This document shows positions 23,053 through 33,204 of a stretch of 64,000 bases of DNA, one piece after another. The translations under genes and the position numbers were made by a program. The stretch lies in contig NADL03000681.1 in assembly GCA_002205965.3 (NCBI GenBank), forward strand, positions 744,001 through 808,000. The letters are read 5' to 3'. Under the pieces are notes generated by a model that saw only the letters and a list, made by a program, of their open reading frames with translations, was not told the DNA's origin and ran no database searches. Each line of letters begins with the position of its first letter. Position 1 is the first letter of the stretch. This DNA comes from Kappaphycus alvarezii. Lineage: Eukaryota > Rhodophyta > Florideophyceae > Gigartinales > Solieriaceae.

Positions 23053-23343
23053 TGTCAATTACTCTGTAATGACCAAGTCCACTCTGCGTTTTGAGGAAGT
23101 GCGGCACACCTTTACAGATCAAATATCTACGAGCCGCCGCACAACTTGCCGTCACTGCTACGCCTGATTCCGAAGAATCCGTAGCTCCGCTCACGCCACA
23201 GCGTCAGCCTGTCTCCCTAATAAAATTTACGGAGTTACTCTATCCGTTTGCCGTTGAAAACTAAGACTGATTGTACAGTCTTACAACTGCAGCAAGTAGA
23301 AGTGGGTAACACGACAATCCGCATTCGTTTCCTGCTTTCTACA
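23053..23343 (+). repeat. 5' LTR of the copia-type element
   Basis: Starts TGTCAATTACTCTGTAATG. It shares with 27,028-27,358 the blocks TTTTGAGGAAGTG, TCAAATATCTACGAGC, CCGAAGAATCCGTAGCTCCG and AAACTAAGACTGATTGTACA. It lacks about 30 bp present in the other LTR (27,128-27,158). The core shared part ends at 23,316; the last 25 bp are less certain. Confidence 0.8.
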
Positions 23344-23440
23344 TTGCCGATCTCATTCGAAAATTTACCGCTCACGCCGAAGACTCGCCTTTCCAGTAAA
23401 GATATTTTGTTGTCGACGCATTCATAATCTCCTATCAAGA

Positions 23441-24963
23441 TGCCGCTTTCTCGTAATCAGTTCAAGCAGAAGTTTGATTAGATATTGAAGATGATTTCTA
23501 CACCATCTCTCAACGATGATCTGCCTTTCAAGATGCCAAATGCCGCAAAGACTACGTTGTAATTCTTCGAAGTCCCAGAGACACCTGCAGGATCAGGTTC
23601 CGAGGCTTCGTTTGGTCCTCCTGAAGCCAGAGACATTGCAGAGTACATGGCATACCTACTGCCGGCACCGCATCACACTTTCGCCGATGAGTATTTCTCC
23701 ATGCCGCTGTTCCTGTCAAGGTCTTGTTTAGAATTGCAGAGTTGTATGGATTCGAAGATATCTCTGTTGAGTTTGCAGAAATGTGAGGATCTCTGAAACA
23801 AACAAGAGCGACAAATCTATTCGCACTATTATTTGGCTTTGCAACCTCCTTTACTGTACCCCTAAGTTCACATAGGCTGTTGTCGCTAATTTTAAGGAGC
23901 ACCGTAGTTCCGGTTCTCGTTTACAAGCTGGAACAGAAAGGAATACCAATAATGGCAGTGACCGTGATATTCAACACCAATCGAAGGTACTTAGGCACCT
24001 CCACAGGGATCCGCTGCAATGTATGGTCAAGCCCGTCGCTCTTTTGGTACTACTCCTGCCAGTGGAGCCACTTCATTTCTGGCTACTTCCCCTGGAGACC
24101 CGGTTGATAATCGTAACATTGAATAGAACGTGCAGTTGAGAGACTCATACCCCAATCACCCCGACAGATGTTAACGGACGTGCTTATTATGGATCAGAGG
24201 ACTATCGGAAGGTGCATGATGTGCAACAGATGTTCAAGGAGAGCAGGTTCACGGGGATATTTCGCAGGATATCAATGAGACGCTTCAGATGTATAGAATC
24301 TGTTCTCGCCAGTACAAGCTCTCTCCGACCCAGAAAGCTGACTTTTTCGTGGAAATTATCGATGGTGCAGGTAGGAGATTCTCCTTAGAAAACTGCAACA
24401 GTAATGAACTATGGCGAAATGGTTAAGATAATGAATGGTGAGTATCTGAGCGATGCACGTCAAATTGAAAATTGATCCCTCGAGACGCTTCGACTCAAGT
24501 CGTTTATGCATGATAGGTATATTAGAGATGTTTCTGAGGGCCTCACCAGATTAGTTGAACATATCAACGAACTCACTCCACATTGTCCTCCAGATTTTCG
24601 TACAGACTCCGATAAGATCGATTTTTTGCGCAAGGCAGTAACCGAGTTTCAGGAATGGAGGATTCTGATCCAGAGCATCACATCCCAAAAATACTCCTTT
24701 AACAAGTTTTTAACTACTTTACACGAGTCTATCCAGAATATACGCCAGTTCAAGCAACTCACAGGTAGCATCCATGGTTTTGAAACTGGAGTTACACAAG
24801 GGGATGAATTGGGCACCCACATGATTAGGTACGGTCGGAACCCACGGCATACTAGGCGCGGCTATGGTTGTTCAGCAAGGCGCAGGGGTTCAGACATTCG
24901 TAACTACAGACGTTCTTCTCGGGCGTTCGAGGAAGCCCGCAGGCGCAACGAATTTGTTAATTA
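23441..24963 (+). pseudogene. gag of the copia-type element, broken
   Basis: Begins MPLSRNQFKQKF at 23,441 and continues in shifting frames. The best piece is 24,506-24,961, with RYIRDVSEGLTRLVEHINELT, then CPPDFRTDSDKIDFLRKAV and YSFNKFLTTLHESIQ. An upstream block near 24,250-24,340 includes YKLSPTQKADFFV. The pattern matches gag proteins of a copia lineage known from fungi, algae and invertebrates. No zinc knuckle was seen. Numerous stops lie between 23,480 and 24,480. Confidence 0.65.
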
Positions 24964-24997
24964 GGGGAGCCCGTGGAATCCGCAGCATCGCTGTACA

Positions 24998-25830
24998 ATG
25001 GAAGACCTAGCTGCCCACGCTCGTCATCGTCTCGAAAAGGGTGACTCCTCTGTGCACATTCTTGCCGACATAATCAAGGACCAAGAAAAAAGTGATGCAA
25101 GTGAGGGCATTGGTTCCGATAAGGATGAAAGTGCCGAGCAGCACAATGACTTAGATGAATTCGATTCGCATTTTGCAGACGCCGGCACAAGAGAAGATCA
25201 GAATTCAATCGAGTCAACAGACCAGTCCATCCACCTCTCGCAGCTTTCTTCTACAATGTCTCCTACTGCGACCTACATAAGCACCTCTGCGAAGGATTTT
25301 CGTCCAGGCGGCGGGGTCAAGCAATAAGGCTTCCAGTTTATTTTTGCGCGCCACGTCGCCAAAAGAACCAGAGCTACAGCCCGAAAGGAAGAAGTTCACA
25401 GATGTACGAATGAATGACGTGTATGTTCGACCTTTGAAGACTGAAACGAACGACGGAACGACCACTGGGTATACTCTGCGATACCGGAGCACCATCTTCC
25501 GTAGTTGGTCGCAAGGAGCTTAACATGATATACAGCATTCTTGGTATCCACCTAAAACGTATTCTAACCCTCTCGAAACCGATTCCGTTTTGCTAATGCT
25601 ACGTATACGTCTCTGGAAAGTTTGCTCTCCCCATCTATGCTCCCCTTGGAGTCCCAAGGATTACGGTAACTTTCGACATTGTCGAAGCATCCATTCCGGA
25701 TTTGGATGCTATGAACAAAGAGTCTGTTACGCCGTGCAATGTTTCGAATAGACTGGTGAAGAGGATCCCGGCACGTCACCGATAAGGGGAACACCTTGTA
25801 CCTTGAAATGGTCCATTCCAATGATTAGAT
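24998..25830 (+). pseudogene. Acidic linker and aspartic protease of the copia-type element, broken
   Basis: An open acidic frame (24,998-25,327; many D, E, S) leads, after a frame change, to CDTGAPSSVVGRKELN, whose D-T-G-A active site lies at 25,480-25,491. Protease-like sequence continues (K-F-A-L-P-I-Y-A-P-L, then ITVTFDIVEASIPDL) to about 25,710. Frame changes make it non-functional. The active-site triad itself is intact. Confidence 0.7.
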
Positions 25831-25869
25831 CCAGCAGCTCCCATCTTTACGTCCCCATTGAGTATCCAA

Positions 25870-26810
25870 TGACATGTACTTCAGGCTAACACAGCTGTTG
25901 AGACTGCACCGACACTTCTTCCATCCTACTGCGAAAAAGGTGTACGACTTGATCAAGAAGTCGCGCCCAGAAGAGAAGCAACGCCCTGAGACATTAGACG
26001 CTACAAAAATATCAAACGCTTGTGACCTTGCTAGAGGATTCAGCATGCCCCGATAAGGTTCCGAGTTTCGTTGGGGGCCTAGAACGTCAAATTCAACCAA
26101 TGCGTTATAATCGAAATTATGTATATCAATAATGAGCCAGTGCTTCATATCGTAGATGAGGGAACAAGGTTTAGTGCTGCAATGTTTCTGTCAACCGTGA
26201 CGACTCAGGATATTTGGACAGCCATCATTGAATGTTGGTCATCTGTCTACCGAACTTCCGAATAAGATCCTTACTGATCAGGTTCTCAGTTTGGCGAAAT
26301 TTCTTCACATTTACCGAATATCCGATGTCACTGTGGGCCAACCAGGAGTAGAAGCCCATTCAAGCCTGGGCTCGGAGAAAGATATCACGAGCCGCTACGC
26401 GACGATATTCCGCAAACAATCGCATCACAACCAAATCTCGACAAGAAAATCGCTCTTGCGTGCGCTGTCAAGGCAATGAACGATACTCTAGGACCAGAAG
26501 GAATTGTCCATCCGCTCTAGTATTTGACGAATTCCCGCAGATATCGCTTCCTTCAGAACTGCCCCGAGCCGTCTCGCACTCGCTAAGCGGGCAGAAATTG
26601 CTCAGGTTGCTCGAAAGGAGATGGAAAGACAGCTCGCTCTCGCTTGAAACTACGGTGCGCTCTCTGTCATGCGGTTCCGCCATCATGCGACCGCAGTTAC
26701 CAGCCTGGAGACAAAGTTCTTTTGTGAGCGCTGAAAACCTCGACTTTTTACAAGGGCGTTCGGTATTTGGATCCGATTCGACGTGCCGTGTTCCTGCACA
26801 CTTCTGGTAG
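25870..26810 (+). pseudogene. Copia-type integrase, broken
   Basis: The zinc-binding N-terminus has HRHFFHPTAKKVYDLIKK (H-X-H pair region, about 25,905-25,955) and a C-D... segment near 26,020. The catalytic core contains IEIMYINNEPVLHIVDEGT (26,110-26,170; family members have Asp where this copy has Glu in IEIMY). It continues with LPNKILTDQ and G-S-Q-F (second Asp, about 26,250-26,290), then EAHSSLGSE (the Glu, about 26,350). VKAMNDTLGPEG and ALVFDEFPQ follow near 26,470-26,535. At least four frame changes are present. Confidence 0.75.
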
Positions 26811-27027
26811 GCTTGCACGCTGCGACCGTTCATCGCTCGCATCATTTAAACAATTAGAAAAGCAAAGAAACGACAACAAGGAAGAGTTAGCACGACCAGA
26901 CTAGCATCCCCCGGAAGATAAGCCGCCGGTCGCAAGCAGAAGAGGGAGAGGGTGCCAAGCACAAGTTCTGATCTGGTCCTCGTCCTGTACGTGACATGCA
27001 AAGCGTATGCCTTGGTATTGGGTAGAG

Positions 27028-27358
27028 TGTCAATTACACTGTAATGCAAAAGTCCACACTACGTTTTGAGGAAGTGTGGCACAACTTTGCAGGTCAAATA
27101 TCTACGAGCTGTCGCACAACTTGCCGTCAAAAGGCGAGATTGGTCATCGAAAGTACCGCTACACCTGATTCCGAAGAATCCGTAGCTCCGCTCACGCCAC
27201 AGCGTCAGCCCTTCTCCCTAATAAAATTTACGTAGTTACTCTATCCCGTTTGGCGTTGAAAACTAAGACTGATTGTACAGTCTTACAACCGCAGCAAGTA
27301 AAAGTGGGTAACACGACAGGATTATCCACTACCTACTTTTCGCCATTCGTTTGTTACA
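27028..27358 (+). repeat. 3' LTR of the copia-type element
   Basis: Starts TGTCAATTACACTGTAATG. The core matched to the 5' LTR runs to 27,318 (GGGTAACACGACA), and a looser match extends to GTTTGTTACA at 27,358. It contains an extra 30 bp relative to the 5' LTR. Confidence 0.8.
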
Positions 27359-27668
27359 TGTACTTGATATACGTAACGGACTCTTTACGTTTTGTAAGGT
27401 ATGATGTTTATTCACAATGTAACTGTCTCTTATAGTTGCGTATACTTTACAAATATCTGTACAACAAGACGAATACTGTACACGAGCCTAGCGGTATCAT
27501 ATTTTCATGGCGGTTACAGCGGGTTACAGTCTATTTTTAAGAGAAGATATTTTTGTGACGTTACATATTTTGAGGTACAGTACTACAGTAATTGCGGCTC
27601 TCTATATAACAGCGGCAACCACACCGGCCTTCCGTTAGAAAGCACAGTAGACATTGAAGTGCATTTGA

Positions 27669-28523
27669 AAATACCCGAAAAGCTGGTGGAGGTACGAAGG
27701 CGGTCGTTCTTCTTCGAAAAAAGTTCACTACGGGAGAAATTACTCCAGAATCCATTCCAAAACAGGTGTGGTCCTCCCACGTGGCGTTTTTGGAGCACAA
27801 ACTGGACAATTTCAGGTCCACGTTCAACAAGCTCAAACTGAATACTTTGGGAATGAAGATAAGTGCCTCACATCTTCCTTTTTTGTGGTTCCAATCACTG
27901 ACTTCATTTAGATTCTGTTTCCCCAATATTAGGCTCGCGTTGCACTGCCAAGGAGAGTGCCTCTAAGAGTCGGAGACTTTGCAGTAGCGTGGACAGCGTG
28001 TCCGCTTCGTCGGATGAGATTACAGTATCAAGAAAGGAAGCTGCGAGCTCGCAAGTTTACAGCCCGTTGCACCTTATTAGTACCTGGACCGAACCAGGTA
28101 CTACCACAAAGTGTGTCACAGCAGCTATTTTGCTGCCTTCAGGTGACGGGGCTGGGACTTTTCTGTTAGAGTGATAGAAAGGGGGCGAGAATTGAAGTTA
28201 GTTGTGCGGTGGCCATTGCCTTTTGTGACTTAACTGTCTTACACCGTAAGTGGCTTACAGCAACTTATGACTCCAGCATGGAAAAGTACCATCCGCGCTT
28301 TATTGGTTTTGAACATGCCTTAAAGGCGTTTCGCGTTCTCTCTTCAGACAGTGTGGAGTCTACTTCTGGGATCGCTCTGTCATTTGCACTACAAACGCAC
28401 ATTTATAGGAATTTTAATTTGGGCTGGAGGGATAGCCCTGGGCATATGGTTTATATTGATCTGAAAGCGCAGGAAGAAAATGACGCGTTCTTGCACGATC
28501 AGAACTCATTCGAAATATGCTAG
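27669..28523 (+). pseudogene. Unidentified coding relic, about 280 codons over several frames
   Basis: Three blocks read like a real protein across frame changes. The first (27,669-27,860) begins GGTKAVVLLRKKFTTGEITP and includes VWSSHVAFLEHKLDNFR and F-N-K-L-K. The second (about 28,090-28,170) includes TTKCVTAAILLPSG. The third (28,185-28,523) begins ELKLVVRWPLPFV and, after a one-base shift, runs DLTVLHRKWL, YHPRFIGFEHALKAFR, then ALQTHIYRNFNLGWRD. The same order of motifs occurs, to my recollection, in uncharacterised proteins of protists. I assign no function. It lies between two retrotransposons and could be element-borne. Confidence 0.5.
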
Positions 28524-28767
28524 TTTTTTCTTTAGGTACAGTACAGTTCCACATAGAGGCAGTGATAAATGAATGTTTCTAGGCCACCTGCACGAAGGCA
28601 TTGATTCCGTGGGGTGAGCCAATTTGACATGTGAAATCTTAGTTCCAACCTGTACAGCTGTATACTGTTCCGTGCTCCGGGGGTTGTCAACTTTTGCTGG
28701 TTCTGCAGAATCGATTTTTCCGCACCCCCCGAGGAAATGAGCGCTTCTCCGGATACGATGTGGGGTC
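28524..28767. other. Short interval, no gene seen
   Basis: No recognisable coding or structural features apart from a GTACAGTACAG motif at about 28,537. Confidence 0.5.
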
Positions 28768-28916
28768 TTCGTGACGTGTATACGTGTGTATATGGATGAA
28801 AACCTATTATAAGGAGTAGAGAGTCACAGCCGAGCGTCCACGGGTGCCAAGGGGTCTTGGGACAAATACCGCCAGCGGCCCGTAGGCACACCAACCCTCG
28901 GTATGTCTATTTCTCT
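28768..28916 (+). repeat. Diverged DIRS terminal-repeat family member
   Basis: Begins TTCGTGACGTGTATACGTG and ends TATGTCTATTTCTCT, matching both ends of the repeat at 55,234-55,413 with internal landmarks (GTGTATATGGATGAA, GCCGAGCGT). It is shorter (about 149 against 180 bp). No DIRS coding region adjoins it, so it is an orphan or solo copy. It lies about 100 bp left of the chromovirus. Confidence 0.65.
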
Positions 28917-29024
28917 CCCGCCCATCCCCCCAGGCAGGGCCTATCATTATGTCTATGTCTCTGGAGGAGACGTAAGGGAGATACTACTGCGAGCATGGAA
29001 GAGTATAGTGTTCTACAGGAGGAG

Positions 29025-29453
29025 TGTAACAATTGTTCTGTTATATCACTGTGTAATAGAAACTTGTTCGCTGTCGCTATTCCAGTTTTCTATTACACAG
29101 TGGTGTAACAGGGAAATTGTATCGTCTTGAATGATTTTAGAAATTTGATTTTCCTTCAATGTTTTTATTTGACGTGGAGCCCCACGTCATCGTTTTTATT
29201 TACGTAGTTATATTCTAGATAGTACAATTCTATAGTTACACCTCTACTTTCTAGTAAGTTCTACTGAGCTAACAGAGTATAGAATTTCTAGAGTAGAGTT
29301 ACCGTACTGTCTATAAAAGGGGGGCTCATCTGGATTCTTGTGGGAATCCAGGTACACTCCATACACCCTTTGCCCCCAACTTTCTGAAACCCATTACCAT
29401 CGCCTCTACTGTTCCTTTAGCAGCCCCGGCTGCCTCCCTCTCTGTTTCACTGG
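29025..29453 (+). repeat. 5' LTR of the chromovirus
   Basis: Starts TGTAACAATTG. U3 opens with a long inverted repeat (about 29,040-29,112). CTATAAAAGG at 29,311-29,320 is the TATA box, and an 8-bp hairpin follows at 29,330-29,351. Matching to the 3' LTR ends after GTTTCACTGG. Confidence 0.93.
29311..29320 (+). promoter_or_regulatory. TATA box of the chromovirus 5' LTR
   Basis: CTATAAAAGG, conserved in the 3' LTR at about 35,037-35,046. The hairpin CTGGATTC-TTGTGG-GAATCCAG begins 10 bases downstream. Confidence 0.7.
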
Positions 29454-29462
29454 TAGCATCGC
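29451..29462 (+). other. Candidate primer-binding site
   Basis: TGGTAGCATCGC at the junction of 5' LTR and leader. TGG followed by TAGC resembles sites complementary to the 3' end of initiator tRNA-Met. The TGG overlaps the last bases shared by the LTRs, so the exact boundary is ambiguous. Confidence 0.5.
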
Positions 29463-30292
29463 TTTCGCCGGTTCCGCTGCTTTTCGCTTTCGTCTTGCTC
29501 TAGTTCGAGGTTTTCTTACACGTGTATTTTTTGGGTTGTTGAATTTTTGGAAAAATTTTGCTGACAGGTTTACTGTAAGCAATATCATATACTGTACTTG
29601 TGGGCTGGAGTGCCAAGTACAGGAGAGTATCTGTGGCTGGAGTGCCAGGTACTCTAAACCCCATTGTTCTACGCAGGTCGCGGTTACTAATTGGAGAACT
29701 AGGTAACCGGGAACTTGGGGGTGCATAGTCTGCGTTCTCTAGGTTATTCTGTTCAGGTAGCGTGCAGGCCTCACGAAGCTGCGTGATCCTTTTCAGAATA
29801 CTTAGACTGGACAGTTAGGCTTAACTAAGTTGCCTTAGTAAAGCCGTACTTCTGACCAAGTCCCCATTTGAGGGTCCCCTCACAGTATTCCTATACAATC
29901 CTATTGCACTCGTTGGCTGTTAGCTAGGTGCACCGACTGGGTCACGGGTTCAGGTAACGCTTCATAGGGTTGACTTGGACTGGACTTGGACTAAGGGGTA
30001 CGTGCTCAGAAAGGGTATTCTTTGGTTATTCGCTAGCTTAGAGTCGGCTTGAGAGGCTTTCCTATAGGGTAAGGACACCGATCGCGGTCTACATAGTGGA
30101 CTGGTGGGGATATCCCGAACGGATTGCTGAGTCACATCGGAGTGTAGGTGTGATAAAGCTGCTGGTGAGTCACTCTCTCGCGGGTAGGGAAACCCGTCGT
30201 CCAGGGACGAATCCCTTGCAGATTTCAACTTCAAGTGCTTGTATTCAAGTTTAGGTGTTATTGTAAGGCTTTAAGTGAGAGGTTTGTTGAAC
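29463..30292 (+). other. Untranslated leader of the chromovirus
   Basis: About 830 bp between primer-binding site and gag start codon. No ORF of note. It probably holds packaging signals, but none was identified. Confidence 0.5.
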
Positions 30293-30990
30293 ATGTCTTT
30301 CTTCAAACCAAATAAGCCTGTGTTGTTCGATGGGACTCGAGATGCGTTAACGGTTCGGTCATGGTTGCATTCAGTCGAAAATACCTGAGACTTATTCAGG
30401 TGGGCCATGAAGAAGTCATCAGTGCCCAGAATGCTATCGACTTTGCTTCGACATTCATGACCGGAACTGCCGCAAACTGGTGGTATACAGTTGTGTCCGA
30501 GAATGCTGTTCCTCCTACATGGGAAGCTTTCAAACTCCTGGTTGAGGCAGAGTTTGTCCCCCAGGACAGTGTCATTCGAGCTCGCGACAAACTTACCAAG
30601 ATCCGCCAGAAAACGAGTGTGGCTGCGTACCTCTCGGAGTTCAGGAATTTGGTTATCAATATTCCCGGTATCAGTGAGTCGGAAAAATTGGCGCGGTTCT
30701 GTGAAGGTCTCAAACCCCACATTCTGTTGGAGGTTCGTAAAGGAACCCATCCAAGTTTGAAGCTGCGACTACCATTGCTCTCAACGTTGATGGAGCATTT
30801 TATGGTGCAGGTTTCTTCACTGGCAGAGGTTCATTTCACGCCAATCGAAATGCCTCAGGTCCTATGCCGATGGAGATCGGAAACCTGGAACGTAAAAACG
30901 ATGGGCAGCGTCAGAAAGACTTGATGGAGAACCGATGCTTTACGTGCCATAAGGTGGGATGTAGACCTTGGAAACACAGAAAAGGAAACG
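30293..30990 (+). pseudogene. Chromovirus gag, broken
   Basis: Starts MSFFKPNKPVLFDGTRDA at 30,293. A one-base loss near 30,384 shifts the frame within V-E-N-Y-L. The gag core continues (30,385-30,765) with ATFMTGTAANWWYT-like sequence, AFKLLVEAEFVP and YLSEFRNLV, LARFCEGLKP. A second shift near 30,765 leads to a knuckle-like CFTCHKVGCRPWKHR near 30,937-30,981, a variant with G-C-R-P-W-K-H in place of the usual GH. Confidence 0.85.
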
Positions 30991-31098
30991 GGAATAAAGG
31001 TAACAGGGTGGTACTCGCATAGCGGCGAACAATACACAGGCAGGACACAGTAATGATTTGAATGGCTTTGACTCGGGAAACTAGTTGGTCCACCAGAC

Positions 31099-31695
31099 TT
31101 GGTGAACACTCAGGTGAGACCAGTAGTGAGTGTGAAAAGATGTCCCAATGAGCAGAGTGAAACTGTTGTGGACATCACCGGAGCTAAATTCTCAGAGGAC
31201 AGGGAAAAGTCGAGAATCTCCGAAGCCGAGTCTAATGGAATCACGTCTAGTCATGATGACAGCATCCCCACTGATGGACCTATACCAGTGGAGCCTTTGT
31301 TAGTACTTGAAGGTAGACTGAATGGAATAGCAGTCAAAGTACTAAAGGACGATGGATGCAATACAAACGTGGTTTCAGCCGAGTTCCTGAAGCGAAATAG
31401 GAACTTGTTTGAGATTCGGCGTGAACGAGTCATTGTTTGCCATTCACAGAAGGGAGTTACTGAGGAAGTATCTGAGATCATTTCCAACGGAACTATTAAG
31501 TTAGGCGAACATACATATACTTCTAGTTGGGCTGTGTCCCAAACCAGGTATGATGTTCTGTTGGGAATGCCGTGGCATGTTGCCCACAATCCACGTGTCG
31601 ACTATCGGAAACGAATTGTGATGGTGAAAGATGCTTCCATTCCAGTGATTGATTCCGATGAAGAAAACCGTTTGATGTGTCCAATTTGGGATTGA
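31099..31695 (+). pseudogene. Chromovirus aspartic protease region
   Basis: Open for 198 codons. The active-site loop reads VLKDDGCNTNVVS (about 31,337-31,375), with D-D-G-C where other retropepsins have DTG/DSG. The closing strand reads YDVLLGMPWHV (about 31,549-31,582). The ORF probably continues pol from upstream; its first Met (31,099) need not be a true start. It ends at a TGA beside a frameshift into the RT frame near 31,690. Confidence 0.8.
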
Positions 31696-32745
31696 AGAAA
31701 TTTAGACGAATGCTGAGGCATGGGGGTGACTTCGAAGTATTTCAGTTACTTGAAGTTCACAGTATGACAGGAGTGACAGATTCAAAGTTTGATGGAAGAC
31801 TGAGCAGATTACTGGATAATTTCAAAGAGGTCTTTCAGGATGAATTGCCAAGAGGGCTTCCTCCGATTCGATCAGTTGATCATGAGATCAAAGTGGAGGA
31901 AGGAGCAAAGGCACCTCATCGACCTTTATTCCAGTTGTCTCCATCCGAACTTAGGGCAGCAAAAGAGTACGTCGAGTCTCTTCTGAGGAAAGGGAAGATC
32001 AGGTCCAGTAAATCACCATATGGAGCACCACTTTTCTTTGTGAAAGAAAGGATGGAAAACTTAGAGGTGTTGTCGATTATCGCGCTTTGAATCGCATCAC
32101 CAAAAAGAATAATGCTCCACTCCCTCGTTCTGATGAAATGTTCGATCGACTTGGAGATGCGAGATTTTTCTCCAAGCTTGATCTGAAAACGGATTCCATC
32201 AGATAAGGGTGAAACCGGAGGACATCGAAAAGACTGCGTTCAATACAAAGTATGGGCAATTTGAATATCTTGTTATGCCAATGGGACTTTGCAACGCTCC
32301 TGCTACGTTCCAAACTTTGATGAACCAGATCTTCTATGATTGCATCGATGTCTTCTTGGTTGTCTATATGGATGATCTTCTTATATTCAGTAAGAATGAG
32401 GACGAACATTACGAACATCTAAATTGTATTAAAGAGACTTAAGGACCACAAGCTGTACATCTCTCCGAAGAAATGCTCTTTCTTTCAGACTGAGCTGGAG
32501 TTTTTGGGTTTAATAGTCGGGAAGGACGGCATTCGTGTCAATCCTGAGAAGGTCGAAGTCCTACAAACTTGGCCGAAACCTGAATCTCTAACGGAGTTGA
32601 GAAGTTTCTTAGGTCTAATACAGTTTTTCCGTAGGTTCATTCAGAAGTTCTCGGCAATTGCTGCACCTCTCACAGATCTGACAAAGAAAGGTCGAGGTAT
32701 TGGGAAATGGACCAACAGTGTGATAAAGCTTTTCAGAAGCTAAAG
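31696..32745 (+). pseudogene. Chromovirus reverse transcriptase, broken
   Basis: Copies element RNA into DNA. Visible motifs: DELPRGLPPIRSVDHEI and APHRPLFQLSP (N-terminus), SPYGAPLFFVK (fingers), VVDYRALNRIT, FSKLDLKT (motif A), VMPMGLCNAPATFQTLMN (motif B), VVYMDDLLIFS (motif C, YMDD at 32,365-32,376), KKCSFFQTELEFLGLIV (thumb) and RSFLGLIQFFRRFI. Frameshifts lie near 32,060, 32,200, 32,440 and 32,710. Catalytic residues are present. Confidence 0.92.
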
Positions 32746-33188
32746 GAAGCGATGACATTGGCTCCAATTTTAGTCGCTCCTAATTGGAACAAGCCATTTC
32801 GTGGTCATGTAGATGCTTCACAGCTTGCTGTCGGTGGAACTCTAACACAGTTGGATGAGAATGGAAGGATCGTGTAATTTCTTTCTATTCAAAGAAACTT
32901 TCACCAGCTGAGTCGGACTACACTGCAAATGACAGAGAGCTTCTGGCTTTGATTAATTTTCTGGGAAGATTCAGGTGCTATCTTGAAGGTTCTGAATTTG
33001 AGATTTTCACAGACAACCAAGTGCTTAAGAGCTTCTTCACAAAACCGAAACTGAGTCGGAAAGAAGCACGTTGGTTGGAAACTCTCGGTAACTTCGGAAT
33101 CTTTCCCATCACACTGAAGCCTGGAAGAATTCACGTCTTGGGAGACGCATTATCCAGAGCTCCGCACGTGAGAGAGGAATCTCAGTGA
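32746..33188 (+). pseudogene. Chromovirus RNase H, broken
   Basis: HVDASQLAVGGTLTQ (first Asp, about 32,807-32,850), SKKLSPAESDYTANDRELLAL (Glu) and EIFTDNQVLKSFF (third Asp) are followed by WLETLGNFG, the loop HVLGDALSRAP and a stop at 33,186. A frame change lies near 32,870. The catalytic residues are intact. Confidence 0.9.
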
Positions 33189-33204
33189 ATGACGTTGAAG
33201 TTCC

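Larger units (their letters stand above)
23053..27358 (+). mobile_element. Ty1/copia-type LTR retrotransposon lacking reverse transcriptase
   Basis: Two direct LTR copies flank gag, protease and integrase remnants. The integrase follows the protease directly, which is copia order. Only about 220 bp lie between the end of the integrase and the 3' LTR, where roughly 1.5-2 kb of RT and RNase H should be, and none is seen elsewhere inside. The element is also riddled with frameshifts. Outer boundaries are approximate and no convincing target duplication was found. Confidence 0.8.
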
